From: Crotalaria pallida
Lineage: Eukaryota; Streptophyta; Magnoliopsida; Fabales; Fabaceae
Reading direction: 5' to 3'
Assembly (NCBI GenBank): GCA_037953625.1
Contig: CM075656.1
Span: 78,697,001-78,761,000 of the forward strand
DNA length: 64,000 nt
A program made the translations under genes and the position numbers. Below are positions 1 to 11,608 of this stretch, piece after piece. The first letter of the stretch is position 1, and each line of letters opens with the position of its first letter. The notes under the pieces were generated by a model that saw only the letters and a program-made list of their open reading frames with translations, was not told the DNA's origin and made no database searches.

Positions 1-187
1 CGAAATTATAGAAAATGAGACGGCTTTGCTTGCTTCACAAAAAACACCAGTGGCCCTATTTCGGTAATTTAGTACCCAAAATGGGCCGCATTTGGTGGCC
101 TGTGGGGAGTAAGTAATATTTGAGTGGAGCTTAAGACTAAGAATAAAAAATTTAAAATGGATAGATTTTTATTTGGGAATTATTTTC

Positions 188-364
188 ATGCAACCTAATT
201 TTGGATTGTTGTTATGCAGTAATCTTATGTTGGATCAATGACATTTTGTCACCTACATGCAATTGACAAGTCATTGTTTAAAAAGTCAAAATTACATGTT
301 ATGTGGTAAAGTATCATTGGTTCAATATAGAATTGCATAGCAACAATCCAAAATTAGGTTGCAT
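188..364. repeat. Small MITE with near-perfect terminal inverted repeats
   Basis: The first about 32 bases (atgcaacctaattttggatt...) reappear inverted at the right end (333-364) with about three mismatches, making a 177-bp foldback unit with no coding capacity. I could not fix a target-site duplication, so the superfamily is open. It could equally be a solitary palindrome. Confidence 0.65.
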
Positions 365-854
365 ACAATAAATATTCTTTTTATTTTTTCAAAGTGTTAG
401 ACAATGTAAAAATTTTGTGATGTAAAAAAAAAAGTTAGTTTTTTAATGTAAAAATTCAAAATATTACATTTCATCAAAGTGTTAGACAATTCATTTTTTT
501 TATATAAATTACCTTTTTTTATTATAAATCATTTTTAATTGAATGACAAAAACAAATACAATTAGTATAAGTTATGTTGGTGAGTTGACTTGATCTTTAA
601 AAAAAATTATTATTATAACTTCACATTTTTTACTCACATTTAATATTGAATTATTTCATGATTAATAGTATTGAAAGAAATTTAATTTAATTCTACTATC
701 TAAGTACAATTGATTTATTGAGTCGATTGTTCGTTAATTTATGAAAAAAAATAGATAATCAATAAATGTAAGTATAAGGGAAAAATAGATATTATATAGA
801 AATGATTAATTAATTTATAAAATGATAAACAAAATTTTCTAAAATATCACTTAT
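365..854. other. AT-rich intergenic sequence, nothing recognised
   Basis: Homopolymer-rich AT sequence with no open frame or repeat structure that I can defend. Confidence 0.6.
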
Positions 855-1925
855 ATTCCTTCGGTCCCATAACTTATATAATTTTGGTCATTTTATTTTG
901 TCTCATACATCATGTAGTATTAGAAATGTAATACTTAATTATTATGTTACCAAAAGAAAAAACTAGTACTTATTTATATATTTTTTTTCAAGTATATTCT
1001 TATTTATCACATTTTTCTCATCACTCATTTTTTTTTATCTATCTTAATGTAGTTTTCATACAGTTATTATTTCTCTCTAATTATAAAACGAGGAATACTT
1101 TAGACAAAATGTGATGGACCAACACTCGGTTCAACCTCTCTTGTATCTGGCCGACCAGTATTGACTATACAAAGGACAGTGTCAGTCAGGCCGAGCACTC
1201 ATTCAAACATTCACCCCCAACGTACTCGGACGGACCACAGAGATTTTACTCCTTGCGAACCCGAGTTCCGGACGCGTGAACTCGACTTGCCACAGGGATA
1301 GAGCCTTCTAGTACGAGATAAAGATGAATGACTCACCCCCTTATCCTCTAAGGGTCACGTCAGCCATACTGGACATCCGTACAGATCCATAGGGTACAAC
1401 ACCACTTTCCTATAAATAGTTGTCTCCAACTAGGGGTTCAGGTACGTTCCCTTACCCCTAATTGCTCTCACTTCCACATACCAGTAATTAGGAAAACCCT
1501 AAATATCCCAACTGGATACCTGCAGAACCAGAGAATAACACATTAATACTAGATCAAACCGTAGCTCCCAGGTCATTCCAGATCTTGTGAGTTACCCCTT
1601 GATCTAGGACACTACACAAAATATATCAAATTTTTACACCATCTAATTAGTTCTTCATCTTTGCGTATAACTTTAAAATGCTTAACTTATGGACATATAG
1701 AGTAATAAAATTCAAAATGCATAACTTTTACTTTTCCTTTCTCACGTAGATGATAAAAATGATAAAAAAAATTTGTCCAAAACTGAATTCGATATAATTG
1801 CAAATTTTTAATTTTGATTGTTTGACAATAAATTAGTTATTTGATAATTGGTTGATGTATTAGATAAAACATTAAATATATAATTTTTTTTTATAATTTT
1901 TTATAACCTTATGAAACGGAGGGAG
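855..1925. mobile_element. Diverged Stowaway-like MITE split by a solo LTR
   Basis: The left end (ttccttcggtcccataactt) and the right end (cttatgaaacggagggag) are an inverted pair of the CTCCCTCCGT type seen at many other places in this window. The two halves are separated by the LTR at 1110-1616, so the MITE was present first. The ends are diverged and only the left TA flank is clean. Confidence 0.45.
1110..1616. mobile_element. Solo LTR of an LTR retrotransposon
   Basis: A 507-bp block markedly richer in GC than its surroundings starts with TG (tgtgatgg) and ends with CA (cactaca). It is bounded by the same 5-bp sequence caaaa at 1105-1109 and 1617-1621. A TATA-like tataaatag lies at 1411, as expected of an LTR promoter. 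No primer-binding site, polypurine tract or coding region adjoins it, so this is a solo LTR left by recombination between the two LTRs of a full element. Orientation is probably plus, from the TATA box. Copia versus Gypsy cannot be told from the LTR alone. Confidence 0.75.
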
Positions 1926-2640
1926 CATAAGTGTTACTGTATTAATAAGTATCGCGAGGCACACATCTAATAAATTACTCCCTTCTAAGTTCTTTTTAAA
2001 AATAAATTTAATCTTATTTGTAAGATCTTTTCCGATTTACAATAGCATTTAATAATTTTTTTCAAAAATACTCCTGTTAAGTCAACACTTTTTAGAATCA
2101 TCTCAATAACAATTATATGGATAATTTTGAAAAAGTATATTAAATGTTTAAATTTTCAATACTTTTAATAATCTTGTGGAAGAGAATTTCCCAAAAGGTA
2201 TTACATATAGGACCACTCCTTGCGGTTTTAAGCATAACCAAATAAAAATACTTTATTAGTGATCTTAAATATAACTAAAATTTAACTAATTTTTTATTCT
2301 CAATATAATCATTACTAAAATATCTCAATAAAATAGTTGTATCATTTTATTTTTGTTTCATTTTCAATACATGTTTCCTAAAATAATCAATTTTCTTAAT
2401 AAATTTTAAAAAATTAAATACATCTCATTAACTTTCTTAACCAGTTTAAAATTAGTTTTTTTTTTCTTATATTTAAAATTAAAAGAGTATTTATTTAATT
2501 AATGTTTTTTTTTTCTCTTCATTCATCAAAAATGAGATTTTAAAGGTAGCACCGTAACGAACGGTGAGACCAAAACAACAGAGGGAGGAAATGAAAGCGG
2601 TGTGACAGAAACACGCGAACCTCGAGAGCGAAGAAGAAGA
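1926..2640. other. AT-rich intergenic sequence
   Basis: AT-rich sequence containing a possible very old MITE remnant (about 2210-2500). No gene was recognised. Confidence 0.5.
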
Positions 2641-2842
2641 CACGTGGCGTGAAAAGAGAGAAAAGGACAGGGAACACGTGTATGGTCAAATATGGACGCG
2701 TGGATAAGGGGATTGATCCACATAGCTACCTGTCCCAATCAATGTCCAAGATCTTTTATGGTACATTTTGTCGGAAGTGAAGGGCCACCCCATGTCCTTC
2801 CCAAAGGCCACGTGTCCTAAATACTAGTCCACTTCTCACGTG
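2641..2842. promoter_or_regulatory. Cluster of four CACGTG G-boxes
   Basis: The palindrome CACGTG occurs at 2641-2646, 2675-2680, 2809-2814 and 2837-2842 in a locally GC-richer island (about 2540-2900) set in very AT-rich DNA. G-boxes bind bZIP and bHLH factors, and the ACGTGTC form is an ABA-response core. No gene could be assigned to it on either side inside the window. It may be a displaced promoter or part of an unrecognised transposon. Confidence 0.45.
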
Positions 2843-4041
2843 ATTACCCTTAACCATAATATCGCCGGCCACCACCCACCAATTCCACCGTACATGGGTG
2901 CATCTGTGCCGTGGATTAAAAATCTTCTACAATCTTCACCACATGTTTATTTTTTTTTTAATTTATTTTTTTTAATGTAACAGTGGAAAGCTAAATTAAT
3001 CATGCTGAATCTGAACCAGAATAAAATCCGGGACACAAAATTGTGGAAAAAATTACAAGTGTTTCTCTCGTTTTGATTCATTTGGAGAATATGAAGTTAT
3101 TTTAAATAATCTAAAATTTTTCTTTCTAACCAATCAAATATTCAAATCTCAATTTTGTAAATGATATCCAAAGTTCCACACACAACTTTAAACTGTGGTT
3201 GGTTGTATGGAAAAAAGTGAGGAAAGAAAAAAAATATTAAAATAGTGCAATAACTCGGTAATTTTTACAATAAAAAAATGTTAAACCTACATAATTTTTT
3301 TAATTATGTATCAAATTATTATTGATGTGAATAATAAATGATGATGATTCAAAATCATAATTTCTCTTCATAATAAGTCGAGCTAGCATTACAGTGCAAA
3401 TTTGCAACTTTTTTTTTTCTTTTTGCATTCCAATTTCCAAATAACTATAAAATCATCTCTATTTCTATTATTCCTTTAATTTTCAATTCCTCTGCTTTCT
3501 TTCCTTGCATTTTGTTTTGCAAACCAAACACAGCATTAGTACATGCATGTAGTCAAGAGAAAAGTTTAAAAAAAGAAAAAACAAAGGAAAAGAGACACAC
3601 ATGGCGTAATCGTAGAGGAACTAAAAAAGAAAGGGCGATCAAAGGGAATGCTAGAAGGCCAAGTGTAGCATATACAGGGTAAGGGTCAGAAAAGAGTGTC
3701 AGAAATTGAGGGCACTACTTGTGTTGCATCCCCTTTGATGCTTTGCTTTTGCCTCCCCCACACCTTATACATACTTCTTCTTTTCACATGGCCAAAGGCC
3801 ACATAATCACTGCTGAATTGAATTACTACAATATTAATTCGGTCACCTTCTACCATAAATTCTGAAGGATTTGTTGTGACTTGTGGTTATCCTCCACGTT
3901 TGCATCAACCCAAGTCCATTCTGCTTCTTGTGGGTGTGACACCAATGATTATTACTATTTATTATCAAGCACAAGATATTGACAAAGGAATAAATGCACA
4001 TTAACACAGTAGATGGATGGATGGAGGGAGCAATGTGCATA
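2843..4041. other. Intergenic sequence, no gene recognised
   Basis: AT-rich with scattered poly-A and poly-T runs. The minus-strand open frame at about 3843-4040 has no recognisable features. Confidence 0.5.
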
Positions 4042-4175
4042 GGATATATACAAAGAATTGGAAAACTATTTCTTTATTGGTTACTCCTCCGGTCCTATTT
4101 ATAAGACCGGATATATACAAAGAATTGGAAAACTATTTCTTTACTGGTTACTCTCTCCGTCCTATTTATAAGACC
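4042..4175 (+). repeat. Tandem duplication, period 67 bp
   Basis: The segment starting ggatatatacaaagaattgg at 4042 is repeated from 4109 with few changes. Both copies run into the left end of the MITE that follows, so the MITE end and its flank were duplicated together. Confidence 0.75.
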
Positions 4176-4422
4176 TTTTTGGGGGTTTTCACTTCTACCA
4201 AGGAGAGTGAAAAAATTTGTGAGTGACATTGGAAATGTGAAAATTTGATATACTTTTTCAAAACTACCCCTATAATTATTATTGGAACTCTAAAAAGTGT
4301 TGACTTTATAGGGGTGTTAGTGGAAAGAAGTAATTAAATGCTATTGAAAATTGAAAAGGGGTCTTATAAATAGGACCAAAATAAAAACCCCAAAAGGGTC
4401 TTATAAATAGAACCGAAAGGAG
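4151..4422. mobile_element. Stowaway-like MITE, 272 bp, TA flanks
   Basis: Left end ctctccgtcctatttataag and right end cttataaatagaaccgaaag are inverted repeats with TA on both sides. It is nearly identical along its length to the element at 18747-19018, including the internal block around gtgttgactttataggggtg. It has no coding capacity. Stowaway MITEs are mobilised by Tc1/mariner transposases. Confidence 0.8.
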
Positions 4423-5214
4423 TATTTGTTGTGCATGCATGCATTTTGTTTCATCAAATAAATCACATTCTCCCCGTTCTTCAATATAAGTATTTAATAA
4501 TACGTTTATGTTGATCCTTTTTATAGATTTTTATTTCAAATTTTAATAATATTTATTATTTTTTCACAGATATTTTATTTACTCAGCACATTTCAAAATA
4601 TTAATGATAATTATTAGGGTTTAAAAAAATATATAAAATATTATCAATTCCAATAAAATTAATAAAATTAACCAATTTGTCTAATCTATGCGAAAAACCA
4701 TCTCAATAGCTTATATTTAACGATGAATGGAGCATGTTTATTGAAAAATCAAGCGGATTTGTTCAATAATAAGAGCTTATCCAAATTTAAGCAAGATCAG
4801 ATGATATTCAATCCTTAGTCTTTGGTTTATAACATTTTTAAATTGTTTGACCACAATTCTGCTCAATAAAAATACTTATAACTCCGTGATTAGATTAGTT
4901 ACCATGTTCTGGTACCTTAATAAAAAAATGTGATGGTAAATTTTTTTTTATAAGTCTGACTAGATTAAAATTTGAAACGTTTGAACTTAATTAATGGAGT
5001 TCAATTAAAATTTTTACAATTCAAGGATTTTCTATGAATTAATTTCAAATATATAGTAATCGACGAATTAGGATCATATAGAATTTGGAGATCGGCATAA
5101 TAATTTGGTCTAGCTGTGTGTGGTAAGACATTCGGTTATCAAGCAATTCAATCAGCTTTAAGCAAAGTTCTACATCCACTGCCGTGAATACAATTGGGGT
5201 TACAGTATTATTAT
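4423..5214. other. Intergenic sequence, nothing recognised
   Basis: AT-rich with a weak MITE-like stretch near 4470-4740. No gene was seen. Confidence 0.5.
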
Positions 5215-5320
5215 TATTTTTTTTCGTTGCCCACCCGGTTCCCTAAGTACTACCTATGTACATCCGGATTCGACCCGGGTCGCGTGTCTGGCTATGGCAG
5301 GTGAGTCTGCCAACATGAAT
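5215..5320 (-). mobile_element. SINE relic (tRNA-derived), minus strand
   Basis: Read on the minus strand it holds a tRNA-like B box (gggtcgaatcc), then cggatgtacataggtagtac, and ends in an A-run. Shorter relatives of the same 3' part occur at 8236-8310 and 9280-9370 on the plus strand. No clear target-site duplication was found. Confidence 0.45.
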
Positions 5321-8235
5321 TTTCTGGATTCACAAGATTACTTATAATTCAAACCGTATTATGGTTATAATTCAAATCATATCTAGTGGAGTATTTCTCT
5401 GGAAGAGTCGCTTTAGAGCTCCTAATTAGTTTTTTAATCTTTCAATTAATTTACAAATAAAACAAGACTACTTATATACGGAGGTTTTCATACAACTGGT
5501 TTAACCGAATTCTTTTACCTTTCTCTTGTAGAAAAAAGGCATTATGATGTTGATATATATGTTTCGTGAACAATTACTTTTTTGTTTTGTGGTTTTTTTA
5601 ATTGCATAAACGTTATCCTCGTGAAAACTACACGGTATGATATTAATATATTATAGTATTATTTGTATAAATCAAATTCTACTTTCTTGCAATAAATCAA
5701 ATCAAACTATATACATTTACCACCACTTAACTGTTCATTCTTTAAATCTTTATACGAATATTAAATTACACAATACAAGTACAAAATTAATGGATGTCTA
5801 AAAACGCACATTAGTTTTATCATATATCATTTTTGATTGACCTATATGTTGCATGAACTTTCAGCCCTAAAAACCGTTCCTGGTTGGAGTCATACAAGGA
5901 GCATTGTCTTATCCAAAACAAAAGTCATACAAGAAGCATTGAAAGGCTGATACATCATACATCCATTTAAATGATGCATATGGAGCACTTCTTTCTGGTA
6001 CAAGGAAAAAAATTTATCTAAAAAAAGTTAATTAATTTTTATTTTTAATATAATTAGTTTTAAAATATTATTTAATTATTATTATCTTATTTAATTTTAT
6101 TTCATCCTCCATACAATTTTCTCTAAATAACTATGTTCATGATGAATTTGAAAAAACTAAATACATTTAATTAATTTTCTTTTATAAATATAAAATTATT
6201 TTTTTTATTATACAGTAATAAAAAACTGAAGAGTACCGGTTAATGTGCTTCACGCAACAACAATGGGATTGAATTATAGCCATATGATTTGGATGAAACA
6301 AGATTCCCAAGGAGAAGGCAACTCCCGTTTCCCCATTTAGTAAGCATATTTTTTCCTGTTGATTTTTCCCGTGCTTGTTAAATATAGGAATCTATGCAGG
6401 GGAAACAATTTGCATTAATAGATACTACTATATGGCTAGCTACCCGCCAAAAATATATCCCTGTCATGGCATTTGGATGCTCTACCAAAGTAGTTGGCTT
6501 TATTATTGATATTCAAGTGCCTCGCGAGTATGACATCTTATAATTCATTATTATCTATATATGGAGGGTATGTTATGTGGTCCAATGGTACTAAATTTGA
6601 TTAAATTATAAATTACTACTGTCCTAACATTTTATTGAATCCATGTGACTACGTACATCAAATATAAAGTCTCATAAGTAATTAGTTCAAGTAATTAAAT
6701 TAAGCAAACATTTTATAAAATCCTTGTCATTGTTTACGATGTAAAGTAATGCTTTCAATGTTTTAAAATCGTGGTAGAGATTATTGGTTTCGTTCTTAAG
6801 GTATTCATTTATGTGAGTAAGGTAATTAATCCTTTTTAATACTAATTGATTTTTCAGATCCCTAATGACTTATTTAAGTAACAATAATCCCAATCGTCAA
6901 GTGTGATAACCTTCATTGATATAAAGATGTAGAGATTAGTACCATATGATATGATATGATGTTACCATTAACAAATAGCTAGTGTTTGGCTCAGCAGGAT
7001 CAGCCCTTCAAATAATGTGTTTGGCTTAGCGGAACGTATTCAGGGATGGTAAGCATGGAAATTGGCTCCTCTTCCCTGTTGAATAAAATACAGTAAAAAA
7101 TAAATAAATAAATGAATATTTATATACCTTGATTTAAGTTATATTTAATTAAGTTTTCAAACAACCATGACCCTTCTTTTCAAATTTTGATGTACAAAAT
7201 AATTGAAGAATTTTTTTTTCTATAGTCAATGTTGTGTTATATTTTTCTTAAAAAGAAAAAAGGAAAAAGGAACGGTGGTTAAGTAGAACGATAAGAACGG
7301 TGTGGTGAGGCAGTAAAAAGTTGTCGGTATTGGATTAGCCATAGAGTCCAATGTGACGTTGATTTGAGATAAAAAAATATTTAGAGTTGGACAATTAAAT
7401 TTAATAATTCAATGATTATAGCTTAATATTTACTTTCATATTCATGGGTCTTGTTAACAAGTATCTGAAAAACACTTGTTAAAATTTTATACATAAAAAA
7501 TAATCATAAATATTCATTATTTCATGTCTCAAAAATTTAAAATAATACATTTTTAATAATTATTTATTATATTTGATTTCTTAACAAATAATATAACAAA
7601 GACAATCAATACCATTTGTCTATATTATTTATAAATCCATCCATCCATTCCTGTTATCATATTCAAATAGACCAAAGTGGGTTATACGTTAACTCATTAT
7701 TTTTAATAAAAAATTTATCAAAATTATATTTTACACATTTTAATTGCACCGTTTTTTTTTTAATGGAAAAACTAAATTTAGTTAATCAAAACAGTCAAAA
7801 ACTTATTTAGAAGAGTTCAAAAAAAAAATAAAAATTAGAAGAGATAGAAGTGAGAGGGGAGAGGATCCCAGAAAAAGTGGAGGGTTAAGCCTGAGACAAT
7901 AAATATACATTTTACTATATAAATTACCGAGAATGCATCAAAGAAAATATACATTTTACTATGATGCAAAATTTTTTTGTGAAGTGTCATACATCCATTT
8001 TTTTTTTTGAGTAATACTAGATCCATTCTTAAAACACTTACTTATTTAATAAAAATTGTTTAAGAAAAAAAGTTAAAAATCTCATAAAAAAAATTAAAAT
8101 GATATATATATATATATACATGAACAAATTATTCTTATAGAATATAAAATACTTTTAAAAAAAGTAGGAAGTATGTTGTATATCAATATAAGTACAAATG
8201 ATGATTTATAAAAAATACTTCCAAGATAAGTAAAA
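5321..8235. other. Gene-free AT-rich region
   Basis: Nearly 3 kb of AT-rich sequence with no plausible exon. It contains a faint MITE-like stretch at about 6010-6230. No supported features. Confidence 0.5.
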
Positions 8236-8310
8236 TTGTAAAGAATTCTTGAGTCAAATTCGGATGTACCTAGGTAATACTTGAGGAATTGGATAGAAAA
8301 AAATTATAAA
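8236..8310 (+). mobile_element. 5'-truncated SINE fragment
   Basis: The stretch caaattcggatgtacctagg...aatacttgagg ending in an A-run matches the 3' half of the minus-strand SINE relic at 5215-5320. Box A is missing. Confidence 0.35.
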
Positions 8311-8524
8311 AAATTGAGTAATGATATGTTGACAATTTTTTCCCTATATTCATTTTATGTATATTTTTTTATTGTATCGATCATTAATCATGTTTTTTTT
8401 CATAAGGTATTACTTCCCGGCAATTAAAATTAGAATGGTAATATAACAACCAACTTTATAAATCAATTAAATAGATACGTCATCTAATAAAACTTGCATG
8501 TTATCATACAGTGATCAATCAGTG

Positions 8525-8694
8525 ATGGCTAGCACAAATGATAAGGTAATTGTTGCTACTTAAACAAGTAATTGAGAATTCGATTCCTGGCTCTTGCGAA
8601 TGTAAGAGGTATCGCTAGGAGATTAGCCCCCGAAAGAGCCCAACAATATCAAAATGATTAGTCACTCAGTTACGCGGATGGATACTTTGAAAAA
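8525..8694 (+). mobile_element. Diverged tRNA-derived SINE
   Basis: A tRNA-like A box (tggctagcacaaatgat), a B box (aattcgattcc) and a 3' part reading gattagtcactcagttacgc, then ggatggatac and an A-run. The same 3' module, with better-preserved boxes, is in the SINE at 57892-58077, so both belong to one family. No target-site duplication was found at this older copy. Confidence 0.55.
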
Positions 8695-9279
8695 AAAATC
8701 TAACTATCAAAATTGGATAATTTTCACTCAACCATTAATTTTATTAATGAGTTGAGATACGATCCTAATTTTAATGGCATAGTAAAAATATTCAATTTTT
8801 TCTTATCACCATTTACCCCCAAAACTGTGGTACGAGAGAACTAACCAGCAGAGAAAAGATTATCATGTCACTTACTTTCCTGCTCTTCAAGTGGGCAAAG
8901 AAAATTCAATACTAAGTAACAAATATCGTACGACTTTAATGGCAGAAAAAAACGCTTTTGCCCATTGGTTTCCCTCGAACACCAAACTTTCCCACTTGAC
9001 TAACTAATGATAAGCTTTGGTTAGTTATATTCTGAATCCACTTATCCTTTTTATGATAGAGATTAACGTATGGATCCATGGGTTCATTAAGTATGTGGGT
9101 GCTACACTACCCACTTCATCCCTTTCCATTGGCCAGTGGTTTGAGGAAATAAAAACGATGGCGTTATTTGCAATTTGGAAACCATGGCTCGCTCACACCT
9201 ATATTTATATGGTCGGAAATACTTACTTAATCTTAAAAATAAAATAGATGCGGAAAATTTACGTTGGAATACTCACGTG

Positions 9280-9370
9280 TCATGGTCAGATACACGATTC
9301 GAATCAGATTCTAATATACCTAAGTAGTAATTGGAATGGAATTAGATGAGTAACCCAAAAAATAATAAAA
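9280..9370 (+). mobile_element. Possible SINE fragment
   Basis: Contains gattcgaatcagattctaat followed by atacctaagtagtaatt, weakly matching the 3' half of the 5215-5320 family. Tentative. Confidence 0.25.
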
Positions 9371-9529
9371 CAAAATAAATAAAAACTCATTGAGATAAAC
9401 TTTTCAAATCTTTTACCGATACGAAACTATTTTTTTTAAAACAGTGAAAAAGAAATTTTATTATATTAATTGACTACTCTTTTTTATTTGACTTATAAGA
9501 AAAATTAACTAAATTTATTTTTAAGAAAG

Positions 9530-10990
9530 TTTTTTTTTTATATTAAACGGGGCACAAGCCCAAAAGAGAATTACATGATCATACGAGGGAACGCAATCCC
9601 ATAAGCATCCTCACAAATAAGGGGAAACAAAGGAGGAGGGATGTCCTGAACAATAGTAACACTTGCCTGACCTGAATGACCCAAGTTTGCAAGATAGTCG
9701 GCACAACGGTTTGCCTCTCTAAAGACATGGCGAATAACAAAGTAAGGCTGATGAGCTAAAAGAGCCTTGATCTCACGGATAATGGTGAAGCAAGTATGAT
9801 TTACTTTATATATACCTTTCACCATGTTGACAGCAGTGGAAGAATCCATGTCAATCTCCAAAAGTTGAACACCCATAGTGATGGCTTGTTTCATACCCAA
9901 AAGAAGGCCCCAACATTCAGCAACTAAAGAAGAGCATGTACCTAAATAGCAATGAAAACCCATAATAAATTTTCCGGTATGATCCCAGAGCAAACCCCCA
10001 CGGGAAGCTGTCATACTATCCCGCTTGAAGGACCCATCAACATTAAGTTTCAACCAACCATCTCTAGGAGGCACCCATGAAATCAAATGCTCATGCTTAT
10101 AGAAAGTAGACGTGAAAGGATTGGAAACAACATTAACAATACTTTCAGAGTAGCTAATGATACGGTAGTGAAAAGAGGAGTTAATAGTACTGTTATTCGA
10201 AAAGACCAGAGCATTCCTATCCTTTCATAAAGACCAAAGCATGACAGCAAACACCACCGTCCAGTCCACATCACGAATTCCCGCATCCTTGTTCTGTAAA
10301 TTAAAAAGCAACCAGTCATGAATATTCATATTACAGAAGCTATTCCACGCAGAGGGTTTGACTATACGCTTGCAGCAACTATTAACAATATCACAATCCC
10401 GAAGGAGATGCAAAATAGATTTAGGACAACTGGAACACCGCATGCAAGCATCAACCACAGTCATACCCCGACGGCGGCGCTCAACATTAGTCAAGAGTCT
10501 GCCATGGCAAACTTTCCACAAAAAGCACTTGATTCTCTGGGGTCCAGGTAAACTCCAAACATAATCAAAGATAGACTTCTGGCTTTGGGCAGGATTATTA
10601 GTACCATGACCAGAGATAATATCCGCTGCTGATTTGATTGTGAAAAGACCAGAAGCCTCACAACCCCACGCAATGGAGTCGTCTCCCTTATCCGCAGAAG
10701 GAGGAAGAACACTCAAAATTCTGGATTTGACATCTCCAGGCAGCAAATCACCAATAAGCTCCCAATTCCACACGCCATTACTGGCAAAGTTTGCAACAGT
10801 ATAAGCACGACACCATTGAGGGACATCAATACCTTCAATCTTGCAAAGAGGAGGACAGCTCGGAATCCACCTATCCAACCAAAAACGGGTTTGATGACCG
10901 TTTCCCAGGATCCAGTATGATGCCTCTTTGGTTTTCTGAAAAGCCTTTGAGATTCCCCGCCAAGCAATAGTTGCAGCACCTTTCAAATGA
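9530..10990 (-). pseudogene. 5'-truncated LINE: zinc-binding RT tail plus RNase H, with one nonsense codon
   Basis: One minus-strand frame runs from about 10986 to 9571. The first part (10986-10225) carries the Cys/His zinc-binding domain found at the end of plant LINE reverse transcriptases (CFLWKVCHGRLLTN, then RCSSCPKSILHLLRDC). A single TGA follows VMLWSL; the frame then resumes with KDRNALVF and reaches an RNase H-like domain at 10086-9571. Its acidic residues are visible in NVDGSF, AECWGLL, EIDMDSS and REANRCADYLANLG. After the TAA stop, 3' sequence leads to an A-run at about 9540-9531, as in non-LTR elements. The reverse-transcriptase core and endonuclease are absent, so this is a dead-on-arrival insertion that later gained a stop. 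Isolated copies of this module are often annotated as putative ribonuclease H proteins. Confidence 0.8.
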
Positions 10991-11317
10991 AGAGACAGGT
11001 CTAAAACATTACGAACTTTATACTTTGATAAGAGAATAGATGTATTTCATTTTCTCAAATTTATAAAAGAGTAGATGTATTTTGTGAAAGTTGCATTTGA
11101 AATGAAACAAAATTAAATAAAATAACAATTTTTTAGAAATATTTTAACATTGAGAATGTAATAAAATTTAAAAATATTTTGTTAATTTTACTTATATTTT
11201 AAACGAAAAAAATATATTTTTTATTGCTTATATTTTAAAGCGATAATGTGCTCTATGTCCCGGAATTATGTGTTCAGTGTCGAGGAAAGCAAATTCTTTT
11301 CTCAAATATTCACACTC
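10991..11317. other. Intergenic spacer upstream of the CCCH gene
   Basis: AT-rich and MITE-like between about 11005 and 11240. The gene promoter follows. Confidence 0.5.
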
Positions 11318-11325
11318 CACGTGTC
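11318..11325 (+). promoter_or_regulatory. ABRE/G-box upstream of CCCH gene
   Basis: CACGTGTC lies 284 bp before the start codon. This is the classical ABA-response element with an ACGT core. It fits the stress-regulated RR-TZF family but is not proof of regulation. Confidence 0.5.
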
Positions 11326-11509
11326 ATACCACGAAGCCATGCTTCATATATACATCCTCCCAACCAACGTGCCTCAGAAAATGCCCCACCCCTTTAACCG
11401 CAGTTGAAAAATCAAAACTCATCATTCATCACACAGTTCATTGATTTTTTTTAACCTAACCATAGTCAAACCTCAACCACACCATCATTTAACCATGGTT
11501 AATTCACAG

Positions 11510-11517
11510 TATATAAA
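11510..11517 (+). promoter_or_regulatory. TATA box of CCCH gene
   Basis: tatataaa lies 92 bp before the ATG, predicting a 5' UTR of roughly 60 bases. Confidence 0.6.
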
Positions 11518-11608
11518 GAACCTAACCACGCTGAAGTTTCTGTAAACTGCCACACACAACCAAATCCAAAATCTCCTTCATCCATTCAACAAAGAAACAA
11601 AAGAAAAG

